Positions 10,491 to 21,000 are shown, counted from the first letter of the stretch. The stretch is DNA of 64,000 nucleotides from Anodontia alba (GCA_964016985.1 OZ024827.1:16249374-16313373); one strand, 5' to 3'. Notes: a model not told the origin generated them from the letters alone. Numbers and translations are program-made.

Positions 10491-11089
10491 ATGATACTTT
10501 GTGCATGTGCAGGATGATCTAAATATGTACAGTTTTAAAGGCCCTTTTTCGCTTGACGCTCATTTGGGAATTCTTTCTAGTTTCAGTTTCCTTTCTTCGT
10601 AGTACTGCGTATTATTTACTCTAATTTTAGCTAATATAAATCTTACTAAGCAGTTCTTTGTTATTTTTATATGTGTCTAAAGAAAACACACGAAGCGGAA
10701 AAAGCTGCGCAAAATACTATAAGCGTATCAGTTATATCTCTTATTTCGTATTTTATAACTTCCCGTTCGTAGTATCAAAGGCAGGTATTTAGCATGTCTG
10801 GAGTTGGATTGATGGGGTCTTCAGTTAACGGTTTCCGGAATGAATTTACTGTTACTATAATAATCCCAGAAAAATAAATCAGAGTGTTAAGATGCTCAAT
10901 GACCCGACAGGGAAAACCGTATATCGTATATAAAGATGTTTTGTTGGAACAAACATTTTTTCTTTATCCAGTTTTTTTTTTTTCTTTAGCCAGTTAAATG
11001 GGGTGGGAGAAGCATATTCAGCCCTGCAAATTACAATTCTGTCATATAAAAAAGAGTCTCCTTGAAACCAAGACTGATTTTCGTTCTTT
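10491..11089. other. No gene seen
   Basis: Unremarkable AT-rich sequence with a T run at 10970-10985. No translated similarity or repeat copy recognised. Confidence 0.4.
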
Positions 11090-11111
11090 CTCTCTCTCTC
11101 TCTCTCTCCCA

Positions 11112-11171
<60 letters not shown>
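11088..11171. repeat. Compound (TC)n(TG)n microsatellite
   Basis: A pyrimidine (TC)n tract with one interruption passes directly into (TG)n. The 'His-Thr' and 'Cys-Val' open frames here are microsatellite artefacts. Confidence 0.97.
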
Positions 11172-11176
<5 letters not shown>

Positions 11177-11246
11177 TTTTTTGTTTCCAAATATTATAGA
11201 TTTTATTTTACTTCACCGCAGCTGGTGTTAAGCATAGGGGTCCGGC

Positions 11247-11701
11247 CTCGGCGGGCGGGGTGTGTGTGTGGGAGGGTGGGGGGCGGGGTAACTTCTTATA
11301 TATGGCATAGTACGTATGTGCGTGCCGAATAGCCCCCCTTTTCAGCGCTGCCAGGTATATGATTGGCCCTCTTTTTTCAACAAAAAGTATATGAATGGCC
11401 CGATTTTTCTGGATTCCTATATGAAAGGCCCCATTTTTCTGACATCCTAGTATATGCACATATTTTTCGCTCAGATTTTTCGAGGCTGCTTATCCTCTTG
11501 GTATTACATAAATTGACTATGATATTTGTGTAATAACCAGCAAAAAATGGGTACAAAAAATCAAAGGGCAGTATATGAATAGGTTAGCATTTTGGATGAT
11601 CAAGTATATGAATGGGTCCGTTTTTTTTCGAAGGCCAGGTATATGAATGGGGTAGGTTTTGCACACCCGTACCAAAATTACCCCTAAGTTACCCCCACGA
11701 G
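11247..11701 (-). mobile_element. Phrase-repeat hAT-like MITE, copy 1
   Basis: Starts CTCGGCGGGCGGGG and ends ...CCCCCACGAG, flanked by an exact 8-bp duplication GGTCCGGC (11239-11246 and 11702-11709). The interior repeats short phrases of the type 'tatatgaatggcccg..ttt' about every 25-30 bp. Strand is set relative to copy 2, which lies in the opposite direction. An 8-bp duplication suggests hAT-type integration. Conserved-looking frames (such as HIGIQKNRAIHILF) are by-products of the DNA repeat. Confidence 0.88.
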
Positions 11702-11714
11702 GGTCCGGCGCGTT

Positions 11715-12629
11715 TTTATTATTATTATTTTTATTTTGTTATGTTATGTTTTTTGTGTGTGATTTGGAAGGCTATATTTAGTAATCTAAACTTTTTTTTT
11801 TTTTTTTTTTTTTTTACATTTATGGCCCTTCCAAATCACCAAACAATAATAAAAACCCGCAGGATCCTAGGTGACATAATAAGTGCCGTGTTGCTGCCGT
11901 AAAAAAATCTCCCGTGCTTCATCATAGTGCAGCTTTAATTTTTATTTTCTTTGGGATCACTGAAAAAAAAATATGAGAATATATCCAGGAAATGCCACAA
12001 TCACGAAAAACAACTTTCCCGAGGCACCAACAGGGTCAACAACCTACGTATTCAACATATGCACATAGCTGCAACTGTAACATACACCAGTCATTTGAAA
12101 CTCCGGACCCTACGGGACCGGGGATAGAAGGGCGGGGCTTAACCTTCGATGAGTCCTGGCAGTGCCTTTGATGTGCTGGGGTACTGACTTCCCGCCAAAA
12201 TGCTTTGCATACATAAATTAGAGCCACATCAACCTCAAACTTTAGTTTTCTAATAACCTGGCTCATATTGTCAATGATACTTAACCTTTGAATTTAGCTG
12301 GGTCGAGTAAACCAGACCTTTAACCATGAAAAAGATACAGGTTGATTTCTGCAGCAGAGAGCAGACAAAAACTGGACCCGGGATGGAGGGGCTTGTAGCA
12401 GGGACTTTACCATAAATTTGTCCCCGCCGCGAGTGCAGGGCCATTGTCTGCGCATGTCATATTCTTCGAAGATTGTCAGTATTTGAAAAATGCCATCTAG
12501 CGGAAGATAATGGTGCAGGGCTTTAAAAACTGAAAATTTAAAAGCCCCCCTATTCCCCGGCCCCATAGGGACCGGGACTACAAATGAATCGTGCAAATAT
12601 GGCGAAATCACAAAGAGTGCATAATGCCA
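11715..12629. other. No gene seen
   Basis: Contains a T run (11790-11815), a weak match near 11912 to the mariner-internal duplicated segment, and GC-richer patches around 12100-12200 and 12420-12600 that share 'gggaccggg' phrases. Open frames here show no recognisable domain. Confidence 0.45.
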
Positions 12630-12749
12630 TTACGAAAACACGCCTATTTAGATATATTGAAAATTTCATCACCAAGAACTGAAAGTTTCCAGATAAAAAT
12701 TCTGATATATTTCATATTTCTGCTCAGAATATAGATTGTGGGTACTCGT
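12630..12749. mobile_element. Family A foldback, left-arm fragment (copy 3a)
   Basis: Starts CATTACGAAAACACGCC and runs up to 'gattgtgggtactcg', where it breaks off exactly at the edge of the palindromic core and passes into a TTAA-element end. Confidence 0.85.
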
Positions 12750-12782
12750 ATCTGTTTTGGTCTGCAGCACTGAAAGGGTTAA
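12750..12782. mobile_element. Right end of a TTAA-bounded MITE
   Basis: 'tatctgttttggtctgcag' followed by CACTGAAAGGGTTAA is the same right end as in the copy at 6580-6789. Only this end is left. Confidence 0.75.
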
Positions 12783-12796
12783 ATAAAAAAAAATAT

Positions 12797-13035
12797 CATT
12801 ACGAAAACATGCCTATTCAAATATATAGAAAATTTCACCTGCAAAAACTGAAAATTTTCAGATAAAAAACTCTGACATTTATCATATTTCTGCTCAAAAT
12901 ATCCTAACGAGTACTCACAAGTTATGTTTTTGAGCAGAAATAAGAAAAAATAATATATACCCTGTAAACCCTAGTTTTACTATATAAAAGTGGGGTTTAA
13001 GGGGATCAAAATTATATAAGCGTGTTTTCGTGATG
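12797..13035. mobile_element. Family A foldback with deleted core (copy 3b)
   Basis: Both outer arms are present (CATTACGAAAACATGCC ... GTGTTTTCGTGATG), but the tip of the central palindrome, expected around 12895, is missing: 'ctcaaaatat' joins directly to 'cctaacgagtactcac'. This is what hairpin-tip deletion would leave. Confidence 0.88.
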
Positions 13036-13159
13036 CAAAGAAAAAAATACTATGTGCGCCAAACATGTCCATTTATTATTGTATTTTACCGATAATGTGA
13101 ACTTAAAAACATATTCTAAATTGCAGATACTTCGACCAAGTATGCTTAAATTATAAGTG

Positions 13160-13925
13160 TTAAGCCAGGTTCCTTAGCTCACCTGAGCCAAAGACTCCGG
13201 GGTGGGGGGGGGGGGGGGCGGGGGGGGGAGCTTATAAGATGGCAGCCTCCGTCGTCAGTCGTCGTCCTTTCGAACGTGAATATCTTTGCAGCCTAATAGC
13301 AGATCTCAACCAAATTTTACCTGTAGCATGCCTTTTGTGGGGGGTGATTACGTATGCATATAAGGAAAATTGCTTCAGAACTTCGGTTGCTATGGCAACT
13401 GATAGGTCCGATAGGCTTATAAAGAAATGACTGTAAACAGCGTAGCTTCTTTATTTTTTGTTTGATCTTCATGAAACTTGCAGATAACAATGACATGCAT
13501 AACATCTCGGAAGAGTTCGAAAATGTATCAGATCGGACCGACAATGGCAGAGTTACGTCCCCTTGATTTTCAGAAAATGGCCATTATCGACCTTTTGTAC
13601 AGCGTAGCTTCTTCATTTCGTTTTGTTGGATCTTCGTGAAACTTACAGATATCAACAAAATGGATAAAATCTCAGACGAGTTCGAAAATGGGTCAGATCA
13701 GACCAACAATAGCAGAGTTATGTCCCCTTGATTTTCAACATGGCCATTATTGACACAGTGAACAGCGTAGATCCTTCACTTATTGCTGGATCTTCATGTA
13801 ACTTGCAGATAATAATGACATGCATAAAATCTCGGACGAGTTTGAAAATGGATCAGATCGGACCAACGATGGCAGAGTTATGTCCCCTTGATTATTAAGA
13901 TTGCTTGTGAACTCTCTACAGGCCA
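13160..13925. repeat. G-rich edge followed by a tandem array of about 165-bp units
   Basis: A G run lies at 13199-13228. Units then recur with the landmarks 'acagcgtagcttcttcat', 'tcttcatgaaacttgcagat', 'ctcggacgagttcgaaaatg' and 'gcagagttatgtccccttg' (near 13545, 13715 and 13875), giving three units of about 165 bp. It resembles the next array in style (cttcatgaaacttg..), so both may belong to one large tandem-repeat element. Not coding. Confidence 0.8.
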
Positions 13926-14079
13926 CGTTTTCAGCCTAATAAACTTCAAACTTTCTCAGTGATATCATTGACAAAATGTCGGTAAAGTTCGAAACTGGGC
14001 CATGTGGGGTAAAAAGTAGGTAACTAGGTCAAATAATAGCGTCATGCGTCGTGCGGCATCAACAGTTTGCTTTAAAAGC

Positions 14080-16161
14080 CTACTCCTCCTACATCCCTAG
14101 GCCAATTAACTCGAAACTTGGTAGGAAGCATCGGGGTGTCTTGAAGATAAAAAAATAGCTCAAATTGTTTCGATCGGAAATCCAAGATGGCCGCCATGGC
14201 CGCCATCTTGAAAATCTATTTTTCGCTTCTTCTCCTGAACCGAAAGGCCAACTGACTTGAAACTTGGTAGGAAGCATCGTGGTGATTTGTAGATCAAAAA
14301 TAGCTGAAATTGTTCCGATCGGAAATCCAAGATGGCCGCCGTGCCGGTCATCTTGAAAATGTATTTTTCACTTCCTCTCCTGAACCGAAAAACCATTTGG
14401 CTTGAAACGTAGGAAGCATCGTGGTGGCGTAGATTAAAAATAGTTAAAATCGTTCTGATCGGAAATCCAAGATGGCCGCTGTGTGGCTGCCATCTTGAAA
14501 ATCTGTTTTTCTATTATCTGTCTTCTCCTGAACCAAAATGCCAACTGACTTAAAATTTGGTAGGAAGCATCGGGATGACTTGTAGATCAAAAATAGCTAA
14601 AATCATTGTGATCGGAAATCCAAGATGGTTGCCGTGCCGGCCATCTTATAAATCTGTTTTTTCCCTTCTTCTCCTGAACTGAAAGGCCAATTGACTTGAA
14701 ACTTGGTAGGAAGCATTGGGGTGACTTGTAAATCAAAAATAGCTAGAATCGTTCCGACCAGAAATCCAAGATCGCTGCCATGGCAGCTATCTTGAAAATC
14801 TAATTCGAGTCTTCTGAACCGAAAGGCCAACTGACATGAAACGTGGTAGGAAGCATTGGGGTATCTTGTAGAGAAAAAATAGTTAAAATCTTTCCGATCC
14901 GCAATCCAAGATGGTCGCCATCTTGAAAATGCTTTATTGTTCTTCTCCTGAATCGAAAGGCCAAACTTGGTAGGAAGCTTCAGGATGACTTGTAGATAAA
15001 AAAATATCTAAAATTGTTCCGATCCGCAACCCAAGATGGCCACTATAGCCGCCATCTTGAAAATCTATTTTTCTCTTCTTCTCCTGAGCCGAAAGGCCAA
15101 CTGACTTGAAATTTGGTAAAAAAGCATCAGGGTGACTTTTAGATCAAAAATAGCTAAAATTGTTCCGATCAAAAATCCAAGATGGCGGCCATGGCCGACA
15201 TCTTAAAAATCTATTTTTTGCTTCGTCTCCTGAAAAAAAGGCCAGCTGACTTGAAACTTGGTAGGAAGCAGTGGGGTGACTTGTACATCAAAACTAGCTC
15301 AAATTCTTTAAAATCCTTTCTTAGTTTCTTCTCTTTAACTGAAAGGCCATTTGACTTGAAAGTTGGTAGGAAGCATCAAGGTGACTTGTAGATCAAAAAT
15401 TGCCAAAATAGTTCCGATCGGAAATCCAAGATGGCCGCCATGGCTACCATCTTGAAAATCTATTTTTTGCTTCTTCTCCTGAACCAAAAGGCCATTTGAC
15501 TTGGATCTTGGTAGGAAGCCTCAGGGTGATTTTTAGTTCAAAAATAGCTAATTCGTTCCGATCGGAAATCGAAGATGGCCGCCATGGCTGCTATCTTGAA
15601 AATCTAATTCGCTTCGTCTCCTGAACCGAAAAGCCAACTGACATGAAACTTGATAGGAAACATTGAGGTAACTTGTAGATAAAAAAAAAAGCAAAAATTG
15701 TTCCGATGGGAAATCCAAGATGGACGCCATGGCCGCCATCTTGAAAATCTATTTTTCGCATCTTTTCCTGAAACGAAAGGCCAATTGTCTTGAAACTTGA
15801 CAGGAAGTATCGGGGTGACTAGTAGATCAAAACTGCTTAAATCATTCTGAATGGAAATCCAAGATGGCCGCCATCTTGAAAATCTATTTTTCGCTTCTTC
15901 TCCTGAATCAAAAGGCCATTTGACTCCAAAAACTTGGCAGGAAGCATCAGGGTGACCTGTAGATAATAAAGAGTTAAAATCTTTCTGATGAGAAATCCAA
16001 GATGGCCGCAATGGCCGCTATCTTAGAAATCTATTTTACGCTTCTTCTCCTGAACCGAAAGGCCAATTGACTCGAAACTTGGTAAGAAAGCATTAAGGTA
16101 ACTTGTAGATCAATATTAGCTAAACTCCTTTCGATCAAACATCCAAGATGGCCGCCATGGC
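14080..16161. repeat. Tandem array of about 14 units of roughly 145 bp
   Basis: Each unit runs: ctcctgaaccgaaaggccaa, then ttgaaacttggtaggaagc, then gtgacttgtagatcaaaaa, then ttccgatcggaaatccaag, then atggccgccatggccgccat, then cttgaaaatc. The 'ccaagatgg' landmark starts near 14182, 14327, 14467, 14620, 14766, 14906, 15031, 15177, 15426, 15715, 15859, 15997 and 16143, with a variant 'cgaagatgg' near 15570. Spacing is mostly 125-153 bp; the 249-bp gap holds a unit that lost this segment. The segment is itself a GC-rich palindrome in an AT-rich unit. Several short open frames on both strands are products of the repeat. Confidence 0.95.
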
Positions 16162-16829
16162 CCGGGGAGGTGGGGGGTGGGGGGGGGGCGGGGCGTGGCG
16201 GGGCGCGGGGTGGTTCTCTGAATTTAAACTGCTACATAGGCTGGGCCCCAGCATCTAGTGTTTACTAAAGAAAAAATATACTGTATATTGGCCATGCCCA
16301 AAAAAATATCCGGTATACCAGCCATACCCCCAGAAAAATATCTGCAGATATTAGCATACCAAAAAAGTATTCCCCTTGTTTTCTTTTTTTAATAAAAGTG
16401 TGGCTTTCATTTATTTTTTCCTGTATAATGATTGTATTAGTAATGTAAGTGCTTTAAACAGTTTCCAAAAGTAGCTATGTTATACTTTAATGGAATTGAA
16501 CTGATGCACAGCAGAAATAGAGCTGCTGAAACTAAATAAAAACAACTATAAGTTCAACAGAAGTTTCCTATTCTTACAATACCTCCCAAAAAATACCGGA
16601 GAATTTGGAAGACCCCCAAAAAAGTCAATTTTGAAAGTGACCCCCAAAAATACCTGCAAATTGCCAATACCCAAACCAAAAAAATAGCCACTTTTTTCCC
16701 AAACCCCACAAAAATAGTACAATTCTAAACTCTAAACCCCCAAAAAACGTTCTAGCCTCTGTATGTATAGCTGGTAAAATTCAGAGTATCTACTTACTCC
16801 CCCCCACCCCCACACACACCCCCCTTGGC
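16162..16829. mobile_element. Phrase-repeat element inserted in the 145-bp array (8-bp duplication)
   Basis: G-rich start (CCGGGGAGGTGGGG), C-rich end (CACCCCCCTTGGC), and GCCATGGC on both sides (16154-16161 and 16830-16837), a duplication of a site present in every array unit. Removing the insert restores a normal repeat unit. The interior repeats 'ccccaaaaaa' phrases. The design matches the other hAT-like phrase-repeat elements, though the phrase differs. Confidence 0.85.
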
Positions 16830-17162
16830 GCCATGGCCACTATAATAGAAATCTATTTTGCAATTCTTTTTCTGAACCGAAAGGCCAATTTACTCGGAAC
16901 TTGGTAGGAAGTATCTGTGTGACTTGTAGATCACAAACAGCTAAATTTGTTCTCATCAGAAATCCAAGATGGTCGCCATCTTGAAAATCTATTTTGAACT
17001 TCTTTTGGACAGAAAGGCCAATTGACTGAAATATTGATAGGAAGTATCAGAGTGTCTTGTAGATCAAAACTAAATTTAACTAAAATCATTATGATCAGAA
17101 ATCCAACATGGTTGCCCTAGCAGCCATTTTGAAAATCTATTTTGAACTGATCAGAAAGCTAA
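16830..17162. repeat. End of the 145-bp array, two to three diverged units
   Basis: 'ccaagatggtcgccatcttg' near 16965 and the 'ccaacatggttgcc' variant near 17102 continue the array beyond the insert. Decay is stronger at this edge. Confidence 0.88.
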
Positions 17163-17413
17163 TTTGGTTTTAAACATATTTTACTTCAACACTTTCATTA
17201 GTACATAAAACAACACATAACGCACTTTTTAGGATTGGAACGAAAGCAATCTGCTTGTTTGGTTCCTCTCCTTGATAACAATATTCATTCTACAGTATGG
17301 CGAAAAACAACTGTATGATCAAGCATTGAAATGACTGTTATAATACGTACATGTCATGTTTGTCCAATTGAAATGATAGACAAAAGAAAGCAATATATAT
17401 AATCGAAACAATA

Positions 17414-17485
<72 letters not shown>

Positions 17486-19510
17486 AATCATTTCGTTTCT
17501 GGATGAAGACGATGTGTAACTCAAGAGTTTATAATATTATATCATAATATTCTGTCCATGGTTTCTCTCCAAATTTGAAAATACAAGGAAAAATTGCTTA
17601 ATATCGTAGTAAGGACTTAAAATCTCTTTGAGTCCCATTAAATTTGAAAATGCAAGGAATATTTGCTTTATCGTAGTAAGGACTTAAAATCTCTTTGAGT
17701 CCCGAATATACTGCCTCAAATGTGGTCGTATTTGCATGGGTAGAGAGTGTATTGCCCCCAAATAAGAGAACGCGAAGGCTTACGGTGATATGTTGAGAGA
17801 CAGTGTGTATGAGATCTGCACGTTGATGGGCGTACAGCGGACAATTTAAGAATAAATGAAAGGCATTTTCGATGGCACCACATCGGCAGTATGGAGAGTC
17901 ACATATGCATTTCAAGAATAAATCATTGTTCAAAGCACTACAATTTGTTCTCAAACAGGTATGAAGGATCTGGAAACGTCTTTTCCCGGAGTTATAATAT
18001 TTTGGCACAACAACTGATCTTTCATTCATAGAGCGTTTGAAAGAATTAACAGACTCACTATTTCTACACTCTAATGGTAATTATTCCATTCTCTGAAAGT
18101 TGAGGGAAAGAAGAATTGTAGTACAGAGTCGTACGCGCATGAACTGTTTGGGTGTCATTGGAATTCCGTAAACTATATTCAGAGAAAATATTAACAGAAA
18201 TAGGAACTAGTGTTGATAGATAAGGAGGTGTTTGGTTGGTGTACATCTTATAAAATACAGTGTAGTGTCAGTTTGTGCTTTCTGCGTCATGAGTCCAGAG
18301 TATCCCAACCAATTTCTCCGTAAAGAGCGTGTATTGAAACAAGTTTAGTGCCTGTAACAATTTTTGTTGCCTCAAACTGTATTTTCTCTAGTTCTTCTAT
18401 TTCATAATGCATGCAATTGTCCCATACTACATTTGCATAATCCAAAACCGGTCGAATGAAGGTTACATAAATTGTTTCAATGGATTGCCGGTCTAGTTCA
18501 AACTTTAGTTTTTGCATTACATTGATCCTGTTCCATGCCTTTTCCTTGATATATTCGATGTGTTTGTGCCATTTGCAGTCATTTGAAAGATAGATTCCAA
18601 GGTGTTTTTGTGATTCAACGTCAGTTATTTGTTGATCAAGCATAGAAAGAGGAAGGTGAAAGGGGCGATTAATTTTACATGAGATCAGGAGACTTTCAGT
18701 GTTTTAGGATTAAATTTAACAAGCCATTCTTTTTCCCACTTGGTGATTTTGTCAAGATCTAAGTTCAGATGTTCAGCGGCTGCGACAGGATCGTCATCTA
18801 TTATATACACACTAGTATCGTCTGCGAAAAGACGAATATTCGAACCGATATCCTTCACAATATCATACAAAAAATGGCCCCAGTATTGATCCTTGCGGGA
18901 CACCAGCCCGAACATAATTCCATTTGGACTGGACGCCCGGTAGTTTCTTTGAAGGACTGCAAGATGAGATCGTCGTTTGATACAATAGGGTTAAGCCAAG
19001 TTTCGGAAAATGCTAAAATACCAAATCATGGTACTCAGTATATAGAATGTCTAACTTTGTTATTATACTCTGGACTTTGTATTGAACAAAAGATAAATGA
19101 CGAGATAAACTCATAGAGTCTAATAAAGATGATGATGAACTAAAAGAAGAATCAGATGAGGGAGAAGATGGCGAAGAAGAAGCTGGACCTGGATTTGGAT
19201 GAACATTTCCTGATTATAAGAGTAAATGGAATAGCCACATGATAATTACTGCTCCTAATAAAACTCCCATCGCAGTACATATAAATGTTACATTTGTTTT
19301 GAATGCGTTGCCATATACAACATGCCTGTAACAATAGTGGTAAGCAACCTTGGCTGCTATGACTGCATTATCATGTAGTGCCAAATATAGTGAAAAATCT
19401 TGAGCAGAATTGTAGTAAAGAAACGTAAATACTGCTACGTGCAAAAGGAGAGAGAATTTATGCCTGCAGCTGCAGGTGGGAATATCAGCGGCTGGACTCC
19501 CAGCGGGCAC
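17163..19510 (-). pseudogene. LINE retrotransposon relic with 2A-like N-terminus and internal deletion
   Basis: Minus-strand order: an N-terminal frame from about 19510 with hydrophobic stretches; one in-frame stop; then SGNVHPNPGP (19184-19213), a 2A-like motif; a serine-rich linker; 'LSFVQYKVQSIITKLDIL' and 'ILAFSETWL' (about 18990-19110), the start of an APE-type endonuclease. The frame then jumps, near 18940, directly to 'AGVPQGSILGP' and 'IRLFADDTSVYII', the RT active-site region, so the rest of the endonuclease and the front of the RT are deleted. The C-terminal thumb (18287-18643, 18064-18246) and a cysteine/histidine finger CRCG....HLFLNCP (about 17840-17890) follow with frameshifts. 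The 3' untranslated part (17163-17590) contains a (GA)n tract. 3' ends match the copy at 25453. Dead copy. Confidence 0.85.
17414..17484. repeat. (GA)n microsatellite in a LINE 3' region
   Basis: About 35 GA units with no visible interruption. It has no counterpart in the related LINE at 25453, so it grew after insertion. Confidence 0.97.
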
Positions 19511-19616
19511 ATGACGTAAATATAACGTCGCCTCAACGTCGATCGACGTTGAGGCGACGTTATATTTACGTCATGTGCCTCGACGTTATATTTACGTCAT
19601 GTGCCTGCCGGGCTTT
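19498..19616. repeat. Family L element with a perfect 72-bp palindrome
   Basis: Bases 19507-19578 are perfectly self-complementary (GCACATGACGTAAATATAAC on the outside, centre AACGTCGATCGACGTT). The final stretch 'cgacgttatatttacgtcat' is then repeated once more in direct orientation. Ends are CCCAGCGGGC and GCCTGCCGGG. It abuts the 5' end of the LINE relic. Confidence 0.95.
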
Positions 19617-20012
19617 TCCTTAAAAAATTTACGAAATTGCTAACAAGAGATAAAGAAATTCAGCCGCCATCACCCACACCGCCAGTTTCAGACATGTATA
19701 GTGTAGGATTATCTTATAATTTTCCGTACAAGTATTTATGTGTGTCTTGGCACCAGGCCTGAAAGTTGCTCCAGACAGAAAAAAAGAAAACAGAAAGAGT
19801 ATTTGAGAGTTACAGAAATAAATTTTAAATAGCATAAATAAATGCTAGGAGGTATAAATTGTTTAAATGAAAATTCGTCTCTAGGACGATAGGGATAGTA
19901 CTTTAGTTAGAAATGCTCTAACATGTTCTAACATACACACCAAAATTTAGATTAGCAATTACAGTTCCTCGTGAATAATTCTAAAAGCTAACAGGAATAC
20001 ATAACACAGACC
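19617..20012. other. No gene seen
   Basis: AT-rich; no recognisable protein or repeat copy. The phrase 'tctaacatgttctaacatac' near 19918 is a short direct repeat only. Confidence 0.4.
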
Positions 20013-20110
20013 AGCTACCATTCTTTATAAATCTACAGCGGGCCGTTGTCGGCCCGTCAGGGTAGCTGACGGGCCGATAGCGGCCGCTGTAGATTTATAA
20101 AGAATGCTTA
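20013..20110. mobile_element. Family G palindrome, copy 1
   Basis: 'cattctttataaatctacag' and its complement enclose 'cgggccgttgtcggcccgtc' arms; nearly the whole element is one hairpin of about 95 bp. Other copies are at 34573, 42583 and 54818. Confidence 0.92.
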
Positions 20111-20484
20111 GAGGGAGTGGACCCTCATTATATCGAGCTCAAAAAGACTAGAATTTTCAATTTGAAATACATTACGAGTAGAATGAGACAACAAGAGCTG
20201 AAACACAAAGAACACAAGCAACAAAATACCAAGAACTTGATCTGGCTCAGTAATAGTTTGTAATAACAGTGTTTAAGGTGATGAGAGTCCACCGTACTTC
20301 TGCTTGCACTTCAATAATGTATGTATTCTCTAGTTGGAAGAATTAATCGTATCCGACTAGTGCAGGCCGAAGCTCGACAGTCCCTGGCAGAAATACCCAT
20401 AAAGGAACTGCAATTTACTCACTACTAATTCAAAGAAAATACTTCTGCTATAACTGTACAGGTATCAATAATGGACACACGAGC
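20111..20484. other. No gene seen
   Basis: No domain or repeat recognised between the family G palindrome and the poly-G element. Confidence 0.4.
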
Positions 20485-20486
20485 CT

Positions 20487-20526
<40 letters not shown>

Positions 20527-21000
20527 GGGGGGTAACTTAGGGGTAATTTTGGTACGGTTGTGCGAGCCAGTATTTCAAAACCTATCCCATTCATATACCT
20601 GGCCTTCGAAAAAACGGACCCATTCATGTACTTGATCATCCAAAATGTTGACCTATTCAAATACTACCCTTTGATGTTTGTACCCATTTTTTGCTGGTTA
20701 TTACACAAATGTCACAGTCAATTCATATAATACCAAGAGGATAAGCAGCCTCAAAAAATCTCTGAGCAAAAAATATGTGCATATATCAGGATGTCAGAAA
20801 AATGGGGCCTTTCACATAGGAATCAGAAATATCGGGCCATTCATATACTTTTTGGTTGAAAAAAGGGGGCCAATCATATACCTGGCAGCGCTGAAAAAAG
20901 GGGGCTATTCGGCACGCACATCCGTATTATGCCATATATAGGAGGTTACCCCGCCCCCCCCCCTCCCTCCCCCCCCCCCCCCCCCACCGCGCGCCCCGAG
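20485..21000 (+). mobile_element. Phrase-repeat hAT-like MITE, copy 2
   Basis: Begins CTCGGGGGGG with a G tract of about 37 (20488-20524) and ends CCCCGAG. The flanks ACACGAGC (20477-20484) and ACACGAAC (21001-21008) match at 7 of 8 positions. Internal phrases ('cattcatatacctggcc', 'cggacccattcatg', 'gggccattcatatac') are those of copies 1 and 3 in reverse direction. Confidence 0.88.

Noticed and set aside
11132..11332. Cys-Val repeat 'protein'
   Set aside because: Translation of the TG microsatellite.
11208..11459. Apparently conserved protein with HIGIQKN..RAIHILF also seen at 20762 and 47826
   Set aside because: The similarity is at DNA level within a mobile element with 8-bp target duplications; both strands and several frames are equally 'conserved', and copies have frame breaks.
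12294..12611. 105-codon minus-strand frame
   Set aside because: No domain recognised; flanked by repeats; not distinguishable from chance.
14089..16011. Several 60-135 codon frames with repeated WRPWRPSWISDRN-like words
   Set aside because: Products of the 145-bp tandem array; present on both strands.
14080..17160. CRISPR-like array
   Set aside because: Eukaryotic context, units of about 145 bp without short unique spacers, no cas genes.
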